From Candidatus Gastranaerophilales bacterium (lineage in GTDB: Bacteria; Cyanobacteriota; Vampirovibrionia; Gastranaerophilales; Gastranaerophilaceae): 21,366 nucleotides of DNA. Position 1 is the first letter of the stretch. Each line of letters begins with the position of its first letter. The notes beneath the pieces were generated by a model. That model did no database searches and was not told the DNA's origin. It saw only the letters and a list, made by a program, of their open reading frames with translations. A program made the translations under genes and the position numbers. The stretch spans positions 1-21,366 of the forward strand of contig CALVER010000005.1 of the NCBI GenBank assembly GCA_944326625.1, given 5' to 3'. Below, piece after piece: positions 16,022 to 21,366 of the stretch.

Positions 16022-16030
16022 ATTTTATCA
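16022..16030 (-). promoter_or_regulatory. Extended -10 promoter of nadD, leaderless spacing
   Basis: TGA-TAAAAT on the minus strand, six bases (AAAAGT), then ATG at 16015. No ribosome binding site is visible. Confidence 0.6.
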
Positions 16031-16055
16031 CGAAAAATTATTCTTAATTTAGCAT

Positions 16056-16085
16056 AAAAAAAACCTGATTTTTTTCAAAATCAGG
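16056..16085 (-). terminator. Rho-independent terminator of the 56-residue gene
   Basis: CCTGATTTT (16064-16072), loop TTTC, AAAATCAGG (16077-16085), a perfect 9-bp stem. On the minus strand it is followed by eight T (A at 16056-16063). Nothing on the plus strand ends here, so it belongs to a minus-strand transcript, about 45 nt after the stop at 16131. Confidence 0.85.
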
Positions 16086-16130
16086 TGCAAAATTTGTAGG
16101 GGAAAAATTAATTGGAGTTAGTTATAGTAG

Positions 16131-16301
16131 TTAGATTAAATGCAATGCTTGTTTGTTATATATAGCAATAAAATTCATCTGTTCAAATAAAAGTTCAGAC
16201 CTGTCAACAAACGGCTGTGTGTTATTGGTTGTTGTTGTGACCTGTTCGTTGTACATATCTTTCAACTTGTCGTCAATCTTTTTTAAATTAGCTGTTGCCA
16301 T
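16131..16301 (-). CDS. Small protein, 56 residues, unknown function
   Basis: Reads MATANLKKIDDKLKDMY, then a Thr/Asn-rich middle (VTTTTNNTQ), then PFVDRSELLFEQ and IAIYNKQALHLI at the end. It is soluble-looking, with a charged amphipathic N-terminal helix and a more hydrophobic C-terminal helix; no signal peptide or membrane segment. Support for a real gene is a downstream perfect terminator on the same strand, a TATACT -10 (16338-16343) about 37 nt before the ATG, and a purine stretch (GAGAGAGA) in the leader. It is divergent from the 662-residue gene with a 154-nt shared control region. I do not recognise the family. Confidence 0.6.
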   Translation of the reverse strand: MATANLKKIDDKLKDMYNEQVTTTTNNTQPFVDRSELLFEQMNFIAIYNKQALHLI

Positions 16302-16337
16302 TTTAAAATCTCTCTCTCAGTTCTTACATATATATAA

Positions 16338-16343
16338 AGTATA
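16338..16343 (-). promoter_or_regulatory. -10 box of the 56-residue gene
   Basis: TATACT on the minus strand, expected start near 16331, giving a leader of about 30 nt with a weak GA-rich ribosome binding site. The surrounding TATATA stretch makes the exact box uncertain. Confidence 0.35.
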
Positions 16344-16377
16344 TACTCATTTCCGAATTTCAAATAAGACAAAACTT

Positions 16378-16395
16378 GTTACATTTCGTTACATT
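16378..16395. repeat. Two GTTACATT direct repeats, 10-bp period
   Basis: GTTACATT at 16378-16385 and again at 16388-16395, one helical turn apart, in the control region between the divergent 56- and 662-residue genes. The layout resembles an operator for a dimeric regulator binding one face of the DNA. No known regulator can be assigned. Confidence 0.35.
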
Positions 16396-16436
16396 AGTTT
16401 TTAAAAAGCAATTCCTGCGGGGATTTTGTTTTTATA

Positions 16437-16442
16437 TATAAT
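16437..16442 (+). promoter_or_regulatory. -10 box of the 662-residue gene
   Basis: TATAAT, 13 nt before the ATG at 16456. The leader would be about 6-7 nt (AGGTAGT), too short for a normal ribosome binding site though AGG is present. Confidence 0.45.
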
Positions 16443-16455
16443 ATAGGTAGGTAGT

Positions 16456-18444
16456 ATGGTTAGTAATAATATAAATCCTTATAATATACCGATGCAGGCA
16501 GCGGGGCAATCTCAATTAGGCGGTGCGGCACCTTCAATGCAGGCAGGGCTGGATGCTCAGGCTGTAAAACAGAGTGTTGATAATTCATATCTTGCAAATC
16601 GTGTAAAGGCATCAGAAGAAGCAAATCCGATTGCAACATTAGGTTTAACGCTTGCGACTTGGTATGGAATTTCACAGGCTATGGATAAATTCGGACCGAA
16701 ATGTGCGGGAGATTATGATAAATCGGTTCTCGGCAGATTAGGCGGCTGGGGCGACAAAGTTCAGACAAAATTTACAAATACTTCTGTGGGTAAAGGAGTT
16801 CAAAAGGTCTGGCATGGAGTTGAAAAAAGCTGGAATTGGCTTACCGGAAAAAGTAAACTCGCTTATGCGGTTACAAATACTCCTACTCAAGCCGAGTGGA
16901 AATTCGCAAAAAGTACCGGTGCCGGTTTAAAAGGATTTTTGGCAATGGATACCGATCAATTGTTCGGCTATTTTATGAAACCTGTTGATGATGTCCAAAA
17001 GCTTGAACAATTCGGATATACAAAAGATCAGATTGATAAGGTTGCAAATTCATTAAAAGGTTTGAATAAAACCGATAAGGCCGCAGCTCTTGCAAAAGAA
17101 GAATTAAAAGCACTCGGAATTAAAGATTCAAGCATAAATAAAATTTTTAATAAAAAAGGCGTTCACGGGCTTAATGAGTATTCCAAACACATAAAAGCGA
17201 GAAAATTAGGTTTCCGAAATCTTGCGGAATACGAAGCTGTTACAAAAGACAGTTTGGCTAATGTTGATAAGATGTATCAGGCTTTACTCAAAGCGGATGA
17301 TAAATTATGTATTACGGCAAAACGTGCATCAGGCACGCTCGGGAAAGTAAAAGCGCATTTGTTTGGCAGAAAAGTTGCTATTCCTGAATTAAGAAATAAA
17401 TTTATTGCAACTCTCGGCAAAGGTAACAAAACAAGGCTCGGAAGATTTTTGCCGAAAGCATTCGGATATTTCTTAGAAGGTACGACAAACAGATTTGCGG
17501 GCGGTAAACTTGCTGTATTCATGCAGGCTGCAATCTTTGGTGACATGCTTGCAAATTCATTTATTGCGCCAAAAGGTGAAAAATTTAAAACCTTTATGGA
17601 ACGATTTGTAAATGATTTTTCATACTTTATGGCTATGCCTTTTGCATACATGGCTATGCATAAAGTCGGCGGTATGAAATATGCGGGACTTGATAAAAAA
17701 GGTGTTGAAACATATCGTGCAGCATTGAAAGCATTTAATGAAAAAGCAAAAGCCGGCGGATTTGCGACAAAAGCAGATTACAAAGCCGCTAAAAAAGCTT
17801 TGTCAGGTATGTTAAAAGCTGATGTAAAAAATCCGATAACACGTCTTTTCAAAGGCATAGGCAGATTTATTAATATGGGTAACGAAACCCGTGCGGCTTA
17901 TAAATCAGCGTCTAAGATGAATTTGAATTTCTTGAGAAAAATTCCTAATTTCTTGAAGAATTTGGGCGGGGTACCTTTGAGAATTGCTCTTCCTATGGCA
18001 GTAATTGTCCCGGTTGTTGCAAAATTCTTTACAAAAGCTGAAAATAAAGTTTTCGGCAAACCCACAAAATCTGTTCTTGATGAAGAAAAAGAATCTGAAC
18101 AGCTGCCTGAACAACAGATTGCTTCGCAATCAAATAACAATCCGTTCAACAATCAGCCGACAGTAATCCCGAACACTCCGACAAATCTTCTTAAAATGTA
18201 TCAGAACGGTCAAAAATATCAAAGCCCGCAATCAACAGTCACTAACAACGTAAATAATACAACAATTATTAACGGCGAACAGAAAGACGATGACGGCAAG
18301 GTTTTGGAACCTGTAAGAACATATATTCCGTCGCCTGTTGGTGTTCAAATCAAAGGTGAAGATCAGACAAAAGGTCAAGCGGCACTTGCAAGAGCGGATT
18401 TGGCCGAAAAACAGGCGCTGGAAACTCTTGCCATGAAATGGTAG
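16456..18444 (+). CDS. Unknown 662-residue basic, membrane-associated protein
   Basis: Not recognised. The N-terminus (NINPYNIPMQAAG, then Q/A/G-rich to about 45) looks flexible and is not a signal peptide. Hydrophobic stretches lie near residues 57-75 (PIATLGLTLATWYGISQA), 354-374, 390-406 (FMAMPFAYMAMHKVGG) and 512-532 (LRIALPMAVIVPVVAKFF). Between them are lysine-rich helical segments with many KA/AK pairs. The region from about 545 to 615 is low complexity, rich in Q, N, P and T (for example QSNNNPFNNQPTV), and the end (ARADLAEKQALETLAMKW) is an amphipathic helix. Its size and layout suggest a lineage-specific envelope or internal-membrane scaffold; that is inference. A hairpin repeat with a T-tract follows and may end the transcript. 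Confidence 0.75.
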   Translation: MVSNNINPYNIPMQAAGQSQLGGAAPSMQAGLDAQAVKQSVDNSYLANRVKASEEANPIATLGLTLATWYGISQAMDKFGPKCAGDYDKSVLGRLGGWGDKVQTKFTNTSVGKGVQKVWHGVEKSWNWLTGKSKLAYAVTNTPTQAEWKFAKSTGAGLKGFLAMDTDQLFGYFMKPVDDVQKLEQFGYTKDQIDKVANSLKGLNKTDKAAALAKEELKALGIKDSSINKIFNKKGVHGLNEYSKHIKARKLGFRNLAEYEAVTKDSLANVDKMYQALLKADDKLCITAKRASGTLGKVKAHLFGRKVAIPELRNKFIATLGKGNKTRLGRFLPKAFGYFLEGTTNRFAGGKLAVFMQAAIFGDMLANSFIAPKGEKFKTFMERFVNDFSYFMAMPFAYMAMHKVGGMKYAGLDKKGVETYRAALKAFNEKAKAGGFATKADYKAAKKALSGMLKADVKNPITRLFKGIGRFINMGNETRAAYKSASKMNLNFLRKIPNFLKNLGGVPLRIALPMAVIVPVVAKFFTKAENKVFGKPTKSVLDEEKESEQLPEQQIASQSNNNPFNNQPTVIPNTPTNLLKMYQNGQKYQSPQSTVTNNVNNTTIINGEQKDDDGKVLEPVRTYIPSPVGVQIKGEDQTKGQAALARADLAEKQALETLAMKW

Positions 18445-18465
18445 TAACATATACGGAGTAAGGTT

Positions 18466-18530
18466 TTTGTCATGCTGAACTTGTTTCTGCATCTCTGTAA
18501 AGAGAGTCTGAAGCAAGTTTTTAAAGACAT
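18466..18530. repeat. Interspersed hairpin repeat, probable terminator of the preceding gene
   Basis: AACTTGTTTC (18478-18487) pairs with GAAGCAAGTT (18510-18519, one G-T pair), and inside it TCTCT (18492-18496) pairs with AGAGA (18501-18505) around GTAA. Five T follow. The text GTCATGCTGAACTTGTTTC resembles a dispersed intergenic repeat I know from many unrelated bacterial genomes, whose false translations contain strings such as KQVQHD. It lies right after the 662-residue gene and could terminate it. Its identity as a repeat family is from memory. Confidence 0.5.
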
Positions 18531-18567
18531 ATACCCGGCATCAAAATTTGATATGATGACCGTACTA

Positions 18568-18596
18568 TTGAAAAGCAAAATAACATGTGTTAACAT
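18568..18596 (+). promoter_or_regulatory. Promoter of the structured RNA
   Basis: TTGAAA (18568-18573), a 17-nt spacer, then TGT-TAACAT (18588-18596), an extended -10. Six bases later is G18603, exactly the first base of the RNA closing helix. The match of promoter spacing and RNA end supports both calls. Confidence 0.6.
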
Positions 18597-18600
18597 GTTA
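18581..18600. repeat. Perfect inverted repeat over the RNA promoter -10
   Basis: TAACATGT-GTTA-ACATGTTA: two 8-bp arms with a 4-bp centre. It covers the -10 of the RNA promoter and ends three bases before the predicted transcript start, where a repressor would block transcription. It may also be a chance product of AT-rich sequence. Confidence 0.4.
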
Positions 18601-18602
18601 AT

Positions 18603-18782
18603 GCTCCGGACGGGTGTTAATTTTGTTCCTACATTATACTAAAAGGGAGAGTTGACTCTGTCTGACATTGCAGTATACCCGCCGATTAATCATCGCCAGC
18701 GGGAAACGGATTTGTCGAGGCGCTCACCCACCTGCGAGACCGGCAGGTAACAAAATCGCGCTTGTTCGGGGCTTATTTTTTT
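18603..18782 (+). ncRNA. Structured RNA of about 180 nt, possibly 6S RNA
   Basis: The ends pair: 18603-18617 with 18758-18772 gives 15 consecutive pairs (six are G-U), and after a small internal loop 18620-18627 pairs with 18749-18756 (8 Watson-Crick pairs). The 3' arm is followed by TTA and seven T, a terminator. Inside, ACCTGC (18730-18735) pairs with GCAGGT (18743-18748), stacking directly on the long helix. CCCGC/GCGGG (18678-18682/18699-18703) encloses CGAT/ATCG, and TATACT (18635-18640) pairs with AGTATA (18672-18677) around an AGAG-TTGA-CTCT hairpin. Length, end-to-end helix, large internal bubble, a hairpin on its 3' side and GGCGCTCACCCACCT fit 6S RNA, which binds housekeeping RNA polymerase. 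A structured RNA is well supported; the 6S name is inference. It is locally richer in G+C than its surroundings. Confidence 0.65.
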
Positions 18783-18783
18783 A

Positions 18784-18812
18784 TTGCTTGTTTTGAAAAA
18801 ATATGCTAAAAT
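18784..18812 (+). promoter_or_regulatory. Promoter of the CpaE-like gene, leaderless spacing
   Basis: TTGCTT (18784-18789), 17-nt spacer, extended -10 TGC-TAAAAT (18804-18812), then six bases (TTATGT) to the ATG at 18819. It begins directly after the T-tract of the upstream RNA. No ribosome binding site. Confidence 0.6.
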
Positions 18813-18818
18813 TTATGT

Positions 18819-19994
18819 ATGCAGAATAAAGTTCCTACAATAATTCTAACTGATAATGATCAGACTCGAAGTGTCCTGGAATTGTATTTGCAAGAGTTTG
18901 AACATTTTGATGTGATGGATAAATTCGTTGAATATACGGAAATATACGATATTTTGTCCACTCTGGATAAATCTGTTTTTGTTGTTGATATTTCTCATAA
19001 TCCTGACGCAAAACTTGATTTTATTGGAGAGGTCTCACGGAATATTCATAACTGTAAAATTTTGGTTTTGTCTGACAGTCCGTCAGTTGGGCTTATAGTA
19101 AGAGTTATGAGAGCCGGTGCAAAAGAATTTTTGGCTCTGCCTTTGATTAAAACTGAATTTATTGACGCATTGAGCAGAATTAACGAATCGCTTTATTGTG
19201 CACCGAAAAAAAATACCAAATGCAAAATTATATCAATATTTTCCAATAAAGGCGGAATCGGTAAAACATCTATTGCTTCAAATCTCGCGCTGGAGCTTGC
19301 AAAAATTACAAAAGAAAATGTCGCGCTTCTGGATTTGAATTTTCAGCTCGGAGATATTACAACGTTTATGGACTTGAAACCGTCTTTCAATATTTCGTAT
19401 ATGCTTGAAAATCTTGACAAAATGAATGACGATTTTCTTTTAAGTACAATGGAAAAATACAAAAGCACCAGCCTTTATGTGCTTGCGGATCCTCCGTTTT
19501 TTAAACAGGCTGCGGATATTCTGCCCGAACATATCACAAAATTATTTTCCATGCTTAAAAAAACTTTTTCGTATATTGTTGTGGATGCCGAATCAAGTTT
19601 TGATGCCAAAAATATTGCGGCACTGACCGAATCTGACCTTGTTTTTCTTGTAACTATCGCAAATCTTCCGGCTCTCAGAAATTCTCAGAGATGTCTTGAA
19701 TTGTTTGAAAGATTGGGGTTTGATAAAAATAAAACACAAATACTGTTGAACCGCTATATGGAAAATGACGAGGTCAGTATTGATGATATTGAAAATGTTC
19801 TGGAAAGAAAAGTTTACTGGAAAATTCCGAATAACTATTTTACAATGATGTCCTCAATTAATAAGGGAATTCCGGTAAGTGACATAAATCCTGATTCCAA
19901 TGTTGCAAAAAGCTACAGAGATTTGGCTTTGCATTTGACGGACAGTATTTATCGCACGAATTTGATGAAAAAATATGAAAATGTAATAAATTAG
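18819..19994 (+). CDS. CpaE-like protein: receiver domain plus ParA/MinD-type ATPase
   Basis: 391 residues in two domains. Residues 1-122 fold like a response-regulator receiver: acidic pair D12/D14, phospho-acceptor position D57 (FVVDIS), LVLSDSP on strand 4, but no clear lysine-proline after strand 5 (LALPLIK). Residues 134-375 are a ParA/MinD ATPase with deviant Walker A KGGIGKTS (144-151), LLDLNFQLGD, and a VVDAESSFD switch-like segment. CpaE proteins position Tad pilus machinery at the cell pole; related ATPases place other envelope complexes. Here no tad/cpa genes are visible, only a coupled 111-residue gene, so the cargo is unknown. Start chosen by leaderless promoter spacing; the receiver fold begins at once. 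Confidence 0.85.
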   Translation: MQNKVPTIILTDNDQTRSVLELYLQEFEHFDVMDKFVEYTEIYDILSTLDKSVFVVDISHNPDAKLDFIGEVSRNIHNCKILVLSDSPSVGLIVRVMRAGAKEFLALPLIKTEFIDALSRINESLYCAPKKNTKCKIISIFSNKGGIGKTSIASNLALELAKITKENVALLDLNFQLGDITTFMDLKPSFNISYMLENLDKMNDDFLLSTMEKYKSTSLYVLADPPFFKQAADILPEHITKLFSMLKKTFSYIVVDAESSFDAKNIAALTESDLVFLVTIANLPALRNSQRCLELFERLGFDKNKTQILLNRYMENDEVSIDDIENVLERKVYWKIPNNYFTMMSSINKGIPVSDINPDSNVAKSYRDLALHLTDSIYRTNLMKKYENVIN

Positions 19995-20002
19995 GAGGTA
20001 TT

Positions 20003-20338
20003 TTGGGTTTAAGCGACAGATTTAAGGACGAAAAGAAAAAATCTTCAGCCAAAAAAACAGAAAAAAAGGCTGATAAGGCAGCTGACAAAAAGATTGAAAA
20101 AAAGTCTGCATATCCCTCACATGTTCAGGCTGATTTAGAGATGCTCGAAGATATTGAGTGTATGGTGTTAAATAAAATTGCCTATACGCCTGTTTGGTTT
20201 GAATTTACAGAAGATGAGCAGAAAAAACTTATCAGAGATTATCTTAACGCACGTCTTGCATTGCCTGAAAATGCGGCATTGATTTTGACGGAAGACGAAA
20301 AAGATATTTTTGTAACAAGAATTCTTGCCTCAGTTTAG
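20003..20338 (+). CDS. Small lysine-rich protein coupled to the CpaE-like ATPase
   Basis: 111 residues starting at TTG. AGGAGGT overlaps the stop codon of the ATPase gene and lies four bases before the TTG; no nearby in-frame ATG exists, so TTG decides the start. Residues 5-38 are very lysine-rich (repeats such as KKTEKKADKAADKK), likely disordered or coiled-coil and able to bind nucleic acid or membrane. Residues 42-111 form a compact helical domain (LEMLEDIECMVLN, FTEDEQKKLIRDYL, LTEDEKDIFVTRIL). That helical part is vaguely like the N-terminal helical region before the ATPase domain of CpaF/TadA; this is weak inference. The coupling implies it works with the ATPase. Confidence 0.75.
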   Translation: MGLSDRFKDEKKKSSAKKTEKKADKAADKKIEKKSAYPSHVQADLEMLEDIECMVLNKIAYTPVWFEFTEDEQKKLIRDYLNARLALPENAALILTEDEKDIFVTRILASV

Positions 20339-20357
20339 GTGGAATTGTTTTGGTATT

Positions 20358-20366
20358 TGTTATAAA
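20358..20366 (+). promoter_or_regulatory. Extended -10 promoter of uvrB, near-leaderless spacing
   Basis: TGT-TATAAA, then eight bases (CTTTTGTT) to the ATG at 20375. No ribosome binding site. The start would be at the ATG or 1-2 bases before. Confidence 0.45.
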
Positions 20367-20374
20367 CTTTTGTT

Positions 20375-21366
20375 ATGCAGTACAGAAAGTTTAAAATTGA
20401 ATCCAAATACCGTCCTGCGGGAGATCAGCCAAAGGCTATTGATGCACTTGTCGACGGGATTAATAAAGGTGACGACGCTCAGACGCTTTTGGGGATAACA
20501 GGCTCCGGTAAAACTTTTACTATTGCGAATGTTATTGAACGTGTTCAGATGCCGACTCTTATTATTGCGCATAACAAGACGCTTGCGGCGCAATTGTATA
20601 ATGAATTTAAAGAACTTTTCCCCGAAAACGCAGTTGAATATTTTATAAGCTATTACGATTACTATCAGCCGGAAGCTTATATCCCGAGAACTGACACTTA
20701 TATTGAAAAAACCGCCTCAATTAACGAAGAAATCGACCGTTTGCGTCACAATGCAACAAGATGTTTGAATGAGCGCAACGATGTAATTATTGTTGCGTCA
20801 GTCAGCTGCATTTACGGTTTAGGACTTCCTGAAAACTATTTCAAAGGGTCTGTTGAGCTTAAAGTCGGTGATCAAATTGACAGGGACGATTTGTTAAGGC
20901 ATCTTGTAAGTGTTCAGTATAAACGAAATGATCTTGTTCTTGAACGTTCTACATTCCGTGCAAGAGGCGATATTGTAGAAATCATGCCTGCTTATGAAAA
21001 AATTGTTACGAGAATTTACTTTTTCGGTGACGAAATCGAAAAAATTATGCGAATTGATAATGTGTCGGGAGAAATTCTTGAAACTCCGGAAAGTGTTGTA
21101 ATTTATCCCGCGGTTCACTATCTTTCTTATGATGAAAATGTCGATGAAACAATGGATTTGATTAATGCGGAGCTTCAGGAACGTCTCCGTGAATTGAATG
21201 CCCAAAATAAACTCGTGGAAGCGCAAAGGCTTGAACAGCGCGTTAAATACGATATGGAGATGATTAAGGAAATGGGGTATTGTTCGGGTATTGAAAATTA
21301 TTCCCGAATTATTGAGCGACGTCCGCCCGGGTCGCATCCTGCAACTTTGCTGGATTATTTTAAGGG
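20375..21366 (+). CDS. uvrB: Excinuclease ABC subunit B, 5' half (runs off the window)
   Basis: Damage-verifying helicase-like subunit of UvrABC nucleotide excision repair. About 330 of an expected 660-680 codons are present, open to the edge. RPAGDQPKAI (13-22), Walker A GITGSGKT (40-47), NKTLAAQL (67-74) and the DNA-clamping beta-hairpin YYDYYQPEAYIPRTDTYIEK (about 93-112) are textbook. The UvrA-interaction domain follows, and the visible part ends near RPPGSHPATLLDYF. It starts 36 nt after the small gene and has its own -10 box. Confidence 0.96.
   Translation, partial: MQYRKFKIESKYRPAGDQPKAIDALVDGINKGDDAQTLLGITGSGKTFTIANVIERVQMPTLIIAHNKTLAAQLYNEFKELFPENAVEYFISYYDYYQPEAYIPRTDTYIEKTASINEEIDRLRHNATRCLNERNDVIIVASVSCIYGLGLPENYFKGSVELKVGDQIDRDDLLRHLVSVQYKRNDLVLERSTFRARGDIVEIMPAYEKIVTRIYFFGDEIEKIMRIDNVSGEILETPESVVIYPAVHYLSYDENVDETMDLINAELQERLRELNAQNKLVEAQRLEQRVKYDMEMIKEMGYCSGIENYSRIIERRPPGSHPATLLDYFK

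Noticed and set aside
16400..16431. A hairpin AATTCC-TGCG-GGGATT followed by a T-rich stretch, terminator-like
   Set aside because: No gene ends before it on either strand, and it lies just upstream of the 662-residue gene promoter; the stem is only six pairs with one wobble.
18472..18642. A plus-strand 56-codon open frame (MLNLFLHLCKESLKQ...)
   Set aside because: It runs through the hairpin repeat and into the RNA gene, lacks a ribosome binding site, and its opening is the typical false translation of the repeat.
18603..18782. tmRNA, RNase P RNA or small SRP RNA as identity of the structured RNA
   Set aside because: The length is too short for tmRNA or RNase P RNA, and neither the SRP GGAAG/AGCA loop signature nor the tmRNA TTCGA arm is visible.
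20894..21337. A 147-codon open frame antisense to uvrB
   Set aside because: Opposite conserved UvrB sequence with no promoter or ribosome binding site; a shadow frame.
1..21366. tRNA or rRNA genes, CRISPR arrays, insertion sequences, integrase or phage genes
   Set aside because: No T-arm motifs in a cloverleaf context, no regularly spaced repeats and no transposase or integrase frames were seen on either strand.

Overview
The window is AT-rich (roughly 35-38% GC by eye) and gene-dense. It comes from a bacterial chromosome with no phage, transposon, CRISPR or plasmid genes. The best guess for the host is an anaerobic non-photosynthetic relative of Cyanobacteria (Melainabacteria/Vampirovibrionia, Gastranaerophilales type). 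The grounds are an [FeFe]-hydrogenase maturase (HydG) in a low-GC genome, glycogen synthase, a UvrD/PcrA-type Tudor tail whose last residues look cyanobacterial, and several large proteins I cannot match to well-studied bacteria. This placement is inference; no rRNA or tRNA gene is present to test it.

Layout. 1-2884 is minus strand: the 5' end of a gene with an 11-G tract (1-72), a 14-TM MFS drug-type exporter and glmU. mnmA and hydG follow on the plus strand (3038-5559), convergent with ruvB (5653-6720, minus). A 1186-residue zinc-ribbon/cyclase-like/AAA-like/TPR protein (6822-10382) is translationally coupled by TAATG to glgA, and an EamA/DMT permease follows (to 12731). Its stop codon interlocks with that of a minus-strand cluster: a HerA-like protein with a lost P-loop, an acidic linker and an RNA-polymerase-binding-type Tudor tail (12728-14785), then yqeK and nadD. 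An overlooked 56-residue gene (16131-16301, minus) with its own terminator diverges from a 662-residue unknown membrane-associated protein (16456-18444). 18445-18818 lacks protein genes and holds a hairpin repeat and a strongly supported structured RNA of about 180 nt, possibly 6S RNA. The window ends with a CpaE-like receiver/ParA ATPase, a coupled 111-residue protein starting at TTG, and the first half of uvrB.

How it works together. Most genes are housekeeping: cell-wall precursor (glmU), tRNA thiolation (mnmA), DNA repair and recombination (ruvB, uvrB), NAD synthesis (nadD-yqeK) and storage carbon (glgA). hydG points to fermentative hydrogen metabolism. The unusual content lies in two long proteins that keep the shape of ATPases or cyclases while losing their catalytic motifs, in the RNA gene, and in a recurring promoter design. 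In that design an extended -10 element (TGn-TANNAT) sits 6-8 nt before the start codon, so at least seven genes appear to be transcribed as leaderless mRNAs.
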